Assembly: GCA_003483745.1 (NCBI GenBank)
Contig: DMYD01000010.1
Span: 45,154-109,153, forward strand
DNA from: Roseburia sp.
Lineage (GTDB): Bacteria; Bacillota; Clostridia; Lachnospirales; Lachnospiraceae
Length of the DNA stretch: 64,000 nt
Direction: 5' to 3'
Of the stretch, positions 51,371 to 60,432 are shown one piece after another. A program made the position numbers and the translations under genes. Every line of letters starts with the position of its first letter. The stretch's first letter is position 1. Below the pieces are notes generated by a model. The model saw nothing but the letters and a program-made list of their open reading frames with translations. It was not told where the DNA came from and made no database searches.

Positions 51371-53065
51371 TCAGGATTTTTCCCCAATCATTACCCTGCA
51401 TCTCTTTTTATAAAATGCGATTCCATATTTCAGAATCTTTTCCACACCATCCTCTTCAAGAATGTCTATATAATTGTTTCCCCTGATCTGTTCTAACGCA
51501 GACTGGCATGCCGTTTCCAAATCTCCATCCTGTGCATACTTAAGTTCCAGAATGATTCCCATTTCACCGTCATCTGTCTCGATCACAATATCACTGTAAC
51601 CATCGCCTGATTCTTTATTCGAAGAAACACTCCACGATTCCTCATACCCGAGAATTCCAAGTAAGATACCGTGATAAAAGTTTTCTTTCATCTTTTTTCT
51701 CACAAAAGTATCCCGGATACTGATGGTCCGCCGCAGATAATCACACAGGCATTTTTCTATCGTTTCTGTTTCTCCGTTTCTTAATGCTTCACAGAATGTA
51801 TTTAACAGCACGCCATTCTTCGGTACATTTTCTTTAAAAAAATCCATAATCTGGTCTGTAAAAATCTTCCGGATCTCCATATTCGGAATCACCAGCTGGA
51901 ACGTATCCCCCGCTGCCCGTCCTCTTTGTGTAAGATATCCTGTTGTAAATAATACACTCCATAGATTGTCAATACTGTCATACATTTCTTTATAAGTCAG
52001 TTCCTGATGGATTTCTTTCTCGATCACTTCACCTGCAACAAGCCGCTCTATCTCACGCCTTAGCGTTACTTTATCCGATTCCCTGATAAATCTTTTGACC
52101 GCCTCATTGCTGCTTGTATTTGACCAGTAATTTTTAGGCTCTGCCAGCGGGTCCGCCCGCAACGTGTCCACATAATTGATTACATCCCATGGACAATAAA
52201 CTTCTGCTTTTCCGAACTGATATCCGTCATACCACTCCCTAATATCCTCGTAATGATCGGAAAGTTCATAGTATTCCAGCATCTCCCTTACTTCTTCATC
52301 GGTAAATCCGAAATACTCGTCAAACTGTACATCTGCAATGGAAAGAACTTTCAGATTATTCAGTCCTGTAAAAATACTTTCCTTGGAAATGCGCATACAT
52401 CCAGTCAGCACCGAAAATTTCAGGCTGTCATTTGTCTTAAGCGCATACTCAAACAGGTTGCGGATAAAGATAACCATCTGATCATAATATTCCCGTTCAA
52501 GTGCTTTTGCCAGTGGAACATCATATTCATCGATCAGAATAATTACTTTTTTCCCATAATGCTTTTCAAGAAGTTCGGAAAGCACTTTTAAACTGCTGCA
52601 TAGTGTTCCCTCATCCACATCCGTTTCAAGTAATGCCGTATATGCTTTTTTATCATATTCCGTGAGCCTGCTGCTTTCTAACAGATATTGAAACCTTCTT
52701 GCCTCCCCTTTGATAAGCTGGACCGTCATCTCTATTGCTTTTTCATAAGTCTGCGCATTGATTCCTTTTAAAGAAACAGATATCACCGGATATTTTCCCA
52801 TGTACTCTTCACACAGCCTGGTTTCTTGTGCAATCTTTAAATGCTTAAAAATTTCTTTATTTCCGTTTATGTCAAAGAATTTTTTTAACATACTCATATT
52901 CAGGGACTTTCCAAATCGCCTTGGACGGGTAAAGAGTGTGACTTTTGCCCAATTTTCCAGAAGTTCTTTGATCAAATATGATTTATCTATATAATAAAAT
53001 CCAGCTGACTGTATTTCTTCAAAATTTTCTATTCCAATCGGTAATTTTTTCTTCTCATTTTTCAT
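51371..53065 (-). CDS. AAA-ATPase-like protein with C-terminal PD-(D/E)XK domain (copy 2)
   Basis: A 564-residue paralog of the gene at 27884-29572. It has GIENFEEIQSAGFYYIDKSY, the P-loop-like TRPRRFGKSLNMSM, Walker B VIILIDEYDVPLAKAL, STSSNEAV-like WSNTSSNEAVKRFI, and the C-terminal nuclease pattern YSDIVIETDDGEMGIILELK (D...ExK). The architecture is AAA-ATPase_like followed by PDDEXK_9. The role of the family is unproven. It stands between two unrelated transcription units without clear operon partners. Confidence 0.87.
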   Translation of the reverse strand: MKNEKKKLPIGIENFEEIQSAGFYYIDKSYLIKELLENWAKVTLFTRPRRFGKSLNMSMLKKFFDINGNKEIFKHLKIAQETRLCEEYMGKYPVISVSLKGINAQTYEKAIEMTVQLIKGEARRFQYLLESSRLTEYDKKAYTALLETDVDEGTLCSSLKVLSELLEKHYGKKVIILIDEYDVPLAKALEREYYDQMVIFIRNLFEYALKTNDSLKFSVLTGCMRISKESIFTGLNNLKVLSIADVQFDEYFGFTDEEVREMLEYYELSDHYEDIREWYDGYQFGKAEVYCPWDVINYVDTLRADPLAEPKNYWSNTSSNEAVKRFIRESDKVTLRREIERLVAGEVIEKEIHQELTYKEMYDSIDNLWSVLFTTGYLTQRGRAAGDTFQLVIPNMEIRKIFTDQIMDFFKENVPKNGVLLNTFCEALRNGETETIEKCLCDYLRRTISIRDTFVRKKMKENFYHGILLGILGYEESWSVSSNKESGDGYSDIVIETDDGEMGIILELKYAQDGDLETACQSALEQIRGNNYIDILEEDGVEKILKYGIAFYKKRCRVMIGEKS

Positions 53066-53100
53066 TTCAACACCCCAAATAGATTTTTACATTTTTGTTT

Positions 53101-54420
53101 TCATATAACCCTATCTCTCATCGGAATCAGGATCTTTAAATCAAACCAGTTCTCTTTTGTATCAATACTGACCGCACCGTCATATTTGTTGACCGTATAT
53201 CGGATACTTTTTAGTCCATATCCGTGATATTCTTTTTCTTTTTTGGTGGTGACCAGTTTTCCCTCCTGATACTCCAGATTTCCCTCATAATAATTTTCAA
53301 ACCGAAGGAGCAGGAAATTTTTCTGTTTTGAAACCGTCACATGCACAAGCCGCTTCTCTTTGTCCGGTATTTTCAGTTCACACTCAATCGCGTTATCGAG
53401 CGCGTTTCCAAAAATGCTGCAGATATCCATCACATCCATAAAATCAAGCAGTGTGCCGTCCGCAACACAGGTAAACGTGATCCCATGTTTCGCACAATAG
53501 AGGCTTTTGGTAGTGAGCACCGTATCGAGCACTTTGTTTCCGGTCTTATTCTGTGCCTCATACTGTCTTATCTCATCTTCCATGCGGTTTAAATATTCTT
53601 CGCGTTTTTTCGGATCATCCTCACTCCGCAGGAATGCAATCTGGTGTTTTAAGTCATGATATTTATAATTGATCAGTTCGATGCTCTCTCTCGACTGCTT
53701 GTACTGCACATACTGATTCTGCAGAACATTCTGCACGGATTCGAGTTCTTTTCTCACACGCAGTTCACGGCACTGGATCAGATGCGCATAAAGGATCGCG
53801 ATACCGCCAAGATCTACTAATGTACGGATATTTCCGATCTCAAACGAATATCGCCCGGAAAATGGCGTATTTTCCGTTAGAAAACTCATGTTGCTGACAG
53901 CAAACACCGCAACCGCGATCAGTCCGGCGGAAATATATTCCCGGTGACTGATATTCATTTTCCCATCTTTAGGCATATGTACCCGCAGAATTTTATACAG
54001 GATCAGTGCAATCGCGCCATAGATCAGAACCAGAAGACCTCTGCAAAGCCACCAGTTTGTCATCGCCTCGTCGAAAAAGTAACATACAACCTGCCATTCG
54101 AACGATGCCATAAATTCCGCGACAACAAATGCGATCATCCCAAAATAGGCAGCATCAGTAAAAGTAATTTCGCAGCAGCTGTAGATAAATACGATCATTA
54201 AAAATACAGCCACGATCATACAAGGAATCCAGAAATAAATCTTAATATCATCCGTCGTGACTAAAAACACACTCTGTATCAGAAGCACAGCCGCCATAAT
54301 GCCTGCCGTCTGCCATTTTTGAAATCTCTTTTTGACCGGCAGGATAAATAACATGCATGCCATCCACTCTGCGACCGCTGTGTAGATTCTTGGTATATCC
54401 GGCATAATATGTTCCATCAT
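53101..54420 (-). CDS. GHKL-type sensor histidine kinase (AgrC/LytS-like)
   Basis: A 439-residue membrane kinase. The N-terminal half (about 1-210) has six or seven membrane helices, followed by a coiled coil and the phospho-acceptor motif INYKYHDLKHQIAFLRSEDD (His about residue 250), then an ATPase with N box GNALDNAIECEL and G box YHGYGLKSIRYTVNKYDG. This is the GHKL/HATPase_c_5 class that pairs with LytTR regulators. Its ATG overlaps the stop of the regulator gene. No AgrB/AgrD-like peptide-processing gene is adjacent, so the input is unknown. Confidence 0.9.
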   Translation of the reverse strand: MMEHIMPDIPRIYTAVAEWMACMLFILPVKKRFQKWQTAGIMAAVLLIQSVFLVTTDDIKIYFWIPCMIVAVFLMIVFIYSCCEITFTDAAYFGMIAFVVAEFMASFEWQVVCYFFDEAMTNWWLCRGLLVLIYGAIALILYKILRVHMPKDGKMNISHREYISAGLIAVAVFAVSNMSFLTENTPFSGRYSFEIGNIRTLVDLGGIAILYAHLIQCRELRVRKELESVQNVLQNQYVQYKQSRESIELINYKYHDLKHQIAFLRSEDDPKKREEYLNRMEDEIRQYEAQNKTGNKVLDTVLTTKSLYCAKHGITFTCVADGTLLDFMDVMDICSIFGNALDNAIECELKIPDKEKRLVHVTVSKQKNFLLLRFENYYEGNLEYQEGKLVTTKKEKEYHGYGLKSIRYTVNKYDGAVSIDTKENWFDLKILIPMRDRVI

Positions 54421-55127
54421 TTGATAACCTCTCCCCAGTATTTTGTCAGTTCTTCCATAAATTCTTTTTTACGCGCACGGCTGAGTACAAGCTGTTCCCC
54501 TTTTACCATGGCACAGCCATCTGTAATCCCGTCTACATGCGCTAAATTAATGAGATATCCTTTATTGCCACGACAGAAATTCATGCCTGCTAACTTTTCT
54601 TCCATCTCTTTCATTGTTCCTGTTGTCTCATAATCACCGAGGATCGTGTGCAGGATCAATGTATGTCCCTGACTTTCTATATAATAAATGTTTGCTATAT
54701 TGATCCGCACCGTCCCTCCTTTCATGCTGACCATGATCATCTTTGTCTCTCTTTTTTTCATGCGCCCGATCGCACGGCTCAGTCTCTGTGAAAATGCAAA
54801 ATAAGACACCGGTTTTAAAACATAGTCGAGTGCATCCACCGCATAGCCACGGATCGCATACTGCGCCATGTTTGTGATAAAAATGATAACGACCTCCGTA
54901 TCCACTTTTCGGATCTCCTCCGCCGCCGACATGCCATCCATAAATTTCATTTCCACATCCATCAGAATAATGTCGTACTGCGACTGATATTTATTGACGA
55001 TCTGATCCCCATCCGAATAGATCGTGATATCAAATGCCTCTCCATTTTCTTTTTCATATTGCCGCAAAAACTCCTCAAGCTGTTTTGCATACATCGCTTC
55101 ATCTTCTACGATTGCAATTTTTATCAT
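54417..55127 (-). CDS. LytTR-family response regulator
   Basis: A 236-residue regulator: receiver domain with D9 and phospho-acceptor D57 (ILMDVEMKFMDG), lysine in YVLKPVSY, and a LytTR DNA-binding domain (about 140-236) with YYIESQGHTLILHT and FCRGNKGYLINLAHV. The start at 55127 (MIKIAIVEDE) follows GGAGAAAAATAT. An upstream in-frame ATG at about 55216, preceded by GGGGG, would add about 30 residues containing CSHDC; receiver domains normally start at MIKIAIVEDE, so I prefer the shorter form. It is paired with the overlapping GHKL kinase. Confidence 0.9.
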   Translation of the reverse strand: MIKIAIVEDEAMYAKQLEEFLRQYEKENGEAFDITIYSDGDQIVNKYQSQYDIILMDVEMKFMDGMSAAEEIRKVDTEVVIIFITNMAQYAIRGYAVDALDYVLKPVSYFAFSQRLSRAIGRMKKRETKMIMVSMKGGTVRINIANIYYIESQGHTLILHTILGDYETTGTMKEMEEKLAGMNFCRGNKGYLINLAHVDGITDGCAMVKGEQLVLSRARKKEFMEELTKYWGEVIK

Positions 55128-55324
55128 ATATTTTTCTCCATTTTCTCTTCCAGTGTACCTGCTCCAATTCGCCGTTCGACAATCATGTGAACATGTTGAC
55201 TCACCTACGCTCATGATATCATCCCCCACGAACGTTTTATAAACGCAAATGAGGACCTGTACCTCAAATTTATTTTAGTACAAGTCCCTGATATTTGCCA
55301 CTTATTTATCTGACCACATTTTAT

Positions 55325-57721
55325 CTAGTCACGTTTCACTGCCGCTTTGATCAGGTGCGCTGTTCCCCTGATGCGGTGTCCGTTTGCCATCTCCGTTAAA
55401 GCCTCTGCCATCTCCATAGTGACAAAACCACCCGTCATTTTTGCATAGCCACGGATCGGCATATTATAATTAAACAATACATTCAGATTTGGTTTTCCCT
55501 GCCATTCGCTGATCTTTAAGAGAATACGAAGCACTCCATAGAAAATTTTTCCAAAAATTCCTTTTCCATAGTATAACTGACATACCGCATCATTCATACG
55601 GATCTCTCCGCTCCAGCTTCCGTCTGGGATTTCTCTGCCATACAGCTTCCGGAAGGTATCATCCGAAATATTTTTGATCTCACCATTGAAGTACTCCGGC
55701 AGACTTTCTCTGCTGTAACCACCTTCTTTTACAGTTCCCTGCACAGTAAGTGATCCTGTAAGCAGCATTTCTTCTGCATTGCTTCCGATCATAATCTGAT
55801 AATTTCCCGTTTCCACTTCCCAGCTGTCCGTGCGTGTATCATAAAAGCGGAATGTCTTATCGTCAAATAAAATCTTTACCTCTTTTTCCTCTCCCGGAGT
55901 GAGCGTCACCCTCGCAAAACCTTTCAGTTCACGCAATGGACGGAACACGGAATCAGATTCTTTTCCGATATAAAGCTGTGCGATCTCTGTTCCTGTCACA
56001 TCTCCGGTATTTTTGATCTTAAATATCACACCTTCCGGATTCACGGTCAGATCACGGTAGGTAAATGTTGTATAACTGAGTCCGAAACCAAACGGGAAAC
56101 GCACTTTTTTTCCTACTGTCGTGTAGTAACGGTATCCCACATAAAGTCCTTCCCGGTATTCGCTGCTTCTCTCTTTGCTCGGATAGTATTCGTATGCCGG
56201 CGTATCTTCATAATGAAGCGGATAGGTTTCATTCAATTTTCCGGATGGACATACTTTTCCGGTCAGAACATTAAGCATCGCAGACGCTCCCGCCTGACCG
56301 CCAAGATAACCGTGTACAATTCCTTTGACATACGGATACCACGGCATTTCCACGGAAGATCCCGCTGAGAGGACTACGATCACATTTTTGTTTACTGTGG
56401 TAAGCTCATTGATCAGCTCATCCTGTGCCACAGGCATATGCATATGGGTGCGGTCGAGTCCCTCCGATTCACTGATCTCGTCAAGGCCTCCGAAAAACAG
56501 TACCACATCCGCATTTTTAGCTGCCTCCACGGCTGCTTTCACCAGTTTTGCATTTGGTTTTCTATTTCTGATATAGCCCTGTTCATAGGCTGTCATCGTA
56601 AGTCCGCTGTCTTTTATCACCCCAAGTACAGACTCTGGCGGCATTGCCGGATTGACTAAGGAAGATCCTGCCCCCTGATATCTCGGAGTCTTTGCAAAAT
56701 CCCCGATCACAGCCACTTTTGCTCCCTGTTTTAACGGAAGGATCTGCTCTTCATTTTTTAAAAGGACGATACTCTCCTCTGCAGCTTTGCGTGCAAGTTT
56801 ATGATGCGCTTCCTTATCAAAAGATGTTCCTTTTCCATCCACGGTCGCCTGATGTGTCGCAAAAATAACACGGAGCAGTTCGTCTAAGCGCTGATCTAAC
56901 ACACTCTCCTCTAACGTTCCGTTTTTGACTGCACGGACAATATCATGCATTCCGGACTTTCCGGTGCCGGGCATCTCAAGATGGCTTCCGTTCTTTACGC
57001 CAAGTGCGTGATCATTGCTTCCGCCCCAGTCGGATACCACATATCCGTCAAAGCCCCATTCATCCACTAAGATCTCCTGTAACATGTGGCGGTTCTCATT
57101 GGCATAAACACCGTTTACTTCATTATAGGAAGACATGATCGACTTCGCTTTTCCTTCTTTTACCGCAATCTCAAATCCGGTCGTATAGATCTCGCGGAAG
57201 GTTCTCTCATCCACGACGGAATCATTTGCCATACGGCGCAGTTCCTGGCTGTTTGCTGCAAAATGCTTCGGGCAGGCTGCGATTCCTTTGCTCTGGATTC
57301 CCCTTACATAGGCTGCCGCCATTTTTCCTGCATGGTACGGATCTTCGGAAAAATATTCAAAATTTCTTCCACAGAGCGGGCTTCTCTTGATGTTTAATCC
57401 CGGTCCTAAGATCACATTGACATCCATGGTCACGGCTTCCTCCGCTAATGCCGTTCCGATCTCCTCGCCTAACTTTTCATCCCAGCTGTTTGCAACAGAT
57501 GCTGCAGTCGGGAAACAGGTTGCAGGAAGGCTTGCATTTAATCCCAGGTGATCGCCGGCTCCCGCCTGTCTTCTCAATCCGTGCGGTCCGTCAGACATCG
57601 CCATGGAAGGGATCCCGTATTTCTCAAAATCCACGGTCTCCCAGGTGTTTTTGCCGGACATCATCAGGGCTTTTTCTTCGAGTGACATCTGTTTTATGAT
57701 AGATTCGTATTTTAAACTCAT
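55325..57721 (-). CDS. GH3 beta-glucosidase-type enzyme
   Basis: A 798-residue enzyme in the standard GH3 order: barrel (about 1-300), alpha/beta C-terminal domain (about 330-560; VLFFGGLDEISESEGLDRTH) and fibronectin-III-like domain (about 570-680). The nucleophile is D231 in YVVSDWGGSNDH; LGPGLNIKRSPLCGRNFEYF and CPKHFAANSQE are conserved substrate-site motifs. A further C-terminal segment of about 100 residues (FYGVLRILLKISEW...YAKMTGGFV) is beyond the usual end and not recognised. No signal peptide: acts on imported beta-glucosides or related glycosides. A weak hairpin (55252-55289) separates it from the LytTR gene downstream. Confidence 0.93.
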   Translation of the reverse strand: MSLKYESIIKQMSLEEKALMMSGKNTWETVDFEKYGIPSMAMSDGPHGLRRQAGAGDHLGLNASLPATCFPTAASVANSWDEKLGEEIGTALAEEAVTMDVNVILGPGLNIKRSPLCGRNFEYFSEDPYHAGKMAAAYVRGIQSKGIAACPKHFAANSQELRRMANDSVVDERTFREIYTTGFEIAVKEGKAKSIMSSYNEVNGVYANENRHMLQEILVDEWGFDGYVVSDWGGSNDHALGVKNGSHLEMPGTGKSGMHDIVRAVKNGTLEESVLDQRLDELLRVIFATHQATVDGKGTSFDKEAHHKLARKAAEESIVLLKNEEQILPLKQGAKVAVIGDFAKTPRYQGAGSSLVNPAMPPESVLGVIKDSGLTMTAYEQGYIRNRKPNAKLVKAAVEAAKNADVVLFFGGLDEISESEGLDRTHMHMPVAQDELINELTTVNKNVIVVLSAGSSVEMPWYPYVKGIVHGYLGGQAGASAMLNVLTGKVCPSGKLNETYPLHYEDTPAYEYYPSKERSSEYREGLYVGYRYYTTVGKKVRFPFGFGLSYTTFTYRDLTVNPEGVIFKIKNTGDVTGTEIAQLYIGKESDSVFRPLRELKGFARVTLTPGEEKEVKILFDDKTFRFYDTRTDSWEVETGNYQIMIGSNAEEMLLTGSLTVQGTVKEGGYSRESLPEYFNGEIKNISDDTFRKLYGREIPDGSWSGEIRMNDAVCQLYYGKGIFGKIFYGVLRILLKISEWQGKPNLNVLFNYNMPIRGYAKMTGGFVTMEMAEALTEMANGHRIRGTAHLIKAAVKRD

Positions 57722-57768
57722 GATTGATCCTCTCTTTGTTTGTGGTCTTGCTGTGTAAGTTTCAAATT

Positions 57769-58080
57769 ATGTCTGGGACAAAAGGTGTGATCTAATATTT
57801 TGAATGGAAAATTGCACAAAGCTGATGCCTATTTTGTTCCGATGTCCGAAAATAAGAAATACTAAGTATGCCTAATAAAGGTGTCCGAAAAATGACGTGA
57901 ACGGCTTCAATGAGCCATCCATGGCTCATGAAGTCTTGTTCTGCCATCCGTGGCAGAACATCACTGTGTATCGACAGGCATACTAAGATTTTCTAATTTT
58001 CTACCAAAGTCACAAAATAATCCTCAGCTTTGTGCAATTTCCCAGCCTCTATATAATGATACACCTTTTTTCCCAGACAT
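57769..58080. repeat. 312-bp palindromic MITE-like element
   Basis: The ends ATGTCTGGGACAAAAGGTGT (57769-57788) and ACACCTTTTTTCCCAGACAT (58061-58080) are near-perfect inverted repeats. The arms stay alignable for about 105 bp each (both contain TTGCACAAAGCTGA, AGAAAnTCTTAG-type blocks and GTATGCCT). The centre holds hairpins GAGCCATCCATGGCTC (57912-57927) and TTCTGCCATCCGTGGCAGAA (57939-57958). No reading frame is supportable. The right arm matches the element at 12811-12999. The stretch 57722-58196 contains only this element, a GH3 promoter region and a terminator. Confidence 0.8.
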
Positions 58081-58134
58081 TTCGTAGTTTCAGCATATCA
58101 CAAACAAAAGATGAAGATGGAGTATTTCACAAAT

Positions 58135-58187
58135 GGGGGCATTTTTTGCATAAACTGTCAAAAATGCCCCCGGAGAGCTTTCGCTCT
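58135..58187 (-). terminator. Hairpin cluster ending the Ig-like gene
   Basis: On the minus strand GAGAGCGAAAGCTCTC (58172-58187) is followed by CGGGGGCATTTTTG; GGGGGCATTTT (58135-58145) and AAAATGCCCCC (58161-58171) form a second stem. Confidence 0.6.
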
Positions 58188-58196
58188 CAATCATGC

Positions 58197-58886
58197 TCAA
58201 TCATAATCATCATCGTAGTCATCATCATCCGCAATAACATTCACGGTATATACTACTTTTTTACCCTTTGCCTTACCACTTGTACATGTACAGGTTACCT
58301 GTACTGTTCCTGTCTTTTCCGCATAAAACTCAACGTCCGTTCCGGTTGTTTTTCTTTCTGCAAACGAGACAATACTTGTATCACTGATCTCCCATTTTAA
58401 CTGACTGTTCTTTATTGAGGATCCTTTTTTGACCTCTAAATCAAAATCATCCCATGCTTCTACATATTTGACTGATTCTCCAACCTTTGCCAATGAATAA
58501 TCACTCTTTTTCTTCGTCACAGTTACAGTTATCGTATCACCATATTTCTCCTTACTCTTTCCCTGTACATAACACCGGATTTTTGCTTTTCCTGGTTTTA
58601 CGGCAATGAAATCCATTTCATCGCCTGTGCGGTCACGATCCTCAAATTTTACATATTTTTTTCCTGAAATAATTTCCCAGCAGATATAATCGTCCTCAGC
58701 ATCTATTGGAGATACCTTCGCTCTGATTTCAAACTCCTTTCCCTGAGAAACCTTTTTTGCCGACTGCGCTATGGAAACCTTCTTCGGTTTCCAGTTATAA
58801 TCTGCCTGTGCTGAAATGTTTCCTGTACCAATTACCGCCATCACGACCAAAAGTACAATTAAAACCTGTTTTGCTGCTCTCTTCAT
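58197..58886 (-). CDS. Secreted two-domain Ig-like (Big-type) protein
   Basis: A 229-residue exported protein. The signal peptide (about 1-30, KQVLIVLLVVMAVIGTGNIS, cleavage near SAQA) is followed by two beta-sandwich repeats of bacterial Ig-like type (about 35-125 and 130-220): compare ICWEIISGKKYVKFEDRDRT with LKWEISDTSIVSFAERKTTG. The C-terminus is very acidic (DDDDYDDDYD). No sortase motif or anchor is visible, so it is secreted or loosely attached. GGAGG precedes the chosen ATG (58886); a start two codons earlier is possible. An OmpR-type two-component pair lies directly upstream on the same strand. Confidence 0.85.
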   Translation of the reverse strand: MKRAAKQVLIVLLVVMAVIGTGNISAQADYNWKPKKVSIAQSAKKVSQGKEFEIRAKVSPIDAEDDYICWEIISGKKYVKFEDRDRTGDEMDFIAVKPGKAKIRCYVQGKSKEKYGDTITVTVTKKKSDYSLAKVGESVKYVEAWDDFDLEVKKGSSIKNSQLKWEISDTSIVSFAERKTTGTDVEFYAEKTGTVQVTCTCTSGKAKGKKVVYTVNVIADDDDYDDDYD

Positions 58887-59028
58887 AAACAAATCCTCCT
58901 TTTTTCATGAGAGTTTCTCATTTCTAATTGTTTTGCTTTGTACTTTGATTATATAATGCATTTATTAGAACATTATTAATACGACAAATTTTTTATAATC
59001 ATTATTGATTTCCATATGTCTGCTTTTA

Positions 59029-60429
59029 TCAAAGCGGCAGTTTTACCTGAAAAACACTCCCACTGCCTGCCTCACTTTTCACTTGGATTTTTCCTCTGTA
59101 AAACTTCACAATTTCATAAACCATGGCAAGCCCAAGTCCTCTTCCCTCGCCTCCTCGCGATACATCAGTCTGATAAAACCGCCGGAAGATCTTTTCCTGC
59201 TCTTCTTCTGCAATTCCTATCCCATCATCCGTTACAGACAAAACAAGTTCCGTTTCTTCTTTCTTTAATTTCACAAAGATATGCCCATTCTCTTTCCCAT
59301 AACGATAGGCATTGCTGACAAGATTAACGAGAATTCTTGATAAAAGTTCACGATTTCCATAAAACACTGCCTGCTCCGTCTCATAATCAAGCATAATTTC
59401 CTTTTCTCTTATCAGCTTCATATCAGAGCAAATAGATGCCACCAGTTCTTCCATATCAACAGCTTCCTCTGCATATTTTCCTGATTTCATTTCCAGTCTG
59501 GCAAAGTCCAGCATATGATCAATAAGTTTTGTCATTTTCCGTGCCTGACGCCTGATTACCCGCAAGGCATCTTCATATTCCCCTACGCTTCTTTCTTTTT
59601 CAAGTGTATACTCACACTGTGCTGAAATGACAGCCATCGGTGTTCTTAGTTCATGTGAAACGTCAGATGTAAATTGTTGTTCCTTTTCAAATGTACTTTC
59701 CAGTCGTTCAAACATCTCATTAAATATATCCGCAAGCTGGTGCAGTTCATCATTTCCTTTTCCAAGATTGATCCTGCATTTCAAATCATTTTCTTCTCCA
59801 ATCTTTCTTGCAGTCCCAGCTATTTTCTGAATTGGATTTAATGTACGTCCAGCAATAAAATATCCTCCCGCAGATGCTATTACGACCAGAACCGGCAGAA
59901 GAACCAGTGCAATCCGCATAATCCCAAAGCTCTGACGCTCTCCCTGTTCCTCTGATACCACTCCACGAAGCCATAATCCGTTAAGTCCTTCTGCTGTGAG
60001 TTTCCGGTCAAAAATGTAATACCCCGTTCCATCCTTCATTACTTTTTGAATCTTGGAATCCACAAATTCCAAATATGCCACTTTTGCAGCTATTGGATTT
60101 TCTCCATAAATAAGCCTTGACTTTTCATCATACAATCCTGTATAGACTTCATTTACCCTGCTCAGAAAATCGTCGTCAATTTCCAGATACCCTTTCCGGT
60201 AATCAATCAAATAATCAATATCTGCATCTGTACGGATTTCATCCATCCCAGAAAAATATTCAATCTCATCCACATTATTTTCCACTGTCTCCACCAGACT
60301 ATCCTGTATTGTTTTTATCAAAATCTGACGGCTGACGACAAAAATCATCAGATATGCAAATAGTACTATTACCACCAATGCTGCAGTAAACCAGATTGTT
60401 ATTTTCAGACGGATTGAGAATCTCCCCAT
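59029..60429 (-). CDS. Sensor histidine kinase (HAMP-HisKA)
   Basis: A 466-residue membrane kinase with helix 1 (about 12-33), an extracytoplasmic domain (about 35-170), helix 2 (about 172-192), HAMP, HisKA with phospho-acceptor H259 (SDVSHELRTPMAVISAQCEY), and an ATPase with N box LVNLVSNAYRYGK, DDGIGIAEEE and GRGLGLAMVY. It lies 3 bp after the regulator gene and forms a standard two-component system. It resembles ArlS/CutS-type Firmicute kinases. The Ig-like secreted protein follows after 143 bp and may belong to its regulon. Confidence 0.93.
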   Translation of the reverse strand: MGRFSIRLKITIWFTAALVVIVLFAYLMIFVVSRQILIKTIQDSLVETVENNVDEIEYFSGMDEIRTDADIDYLIDYRKGYLEIDDDFLSRVNEVYTGLYDEKSRLIYGENPIAAKVAYLEFVDSKIQKVMKDGTGYYIFDRKLTAEGLNGLWLRGVVSEEQGERQSFGIMRIALVLLPVLVVIASAGGYFIAGRTLNPIQKIAGTARKIGEENDLKCRINLGKGNDELHQLADIFNEMFERLESTFEKEQQFTSDVSHELRTPMAVISAQCEYTLEKERSVGEYEDALRVIRRQARKMTKLIDHMLDFARLEMKSGKYAEEAVDMEELVASICSDMKLIREKEIMLDYETEQAVFYGNRELLSRILVNLVSNAYRYGKENGHIFVKLKKEETELVLSVTDDGIGIAEEEQEKIFRRFYQTDVSRGGEGRGLGLAMVYEIVKFYRGKIQVKSEAGSGSVFQVKLPL

Positions 60430-60432
60430 ATC

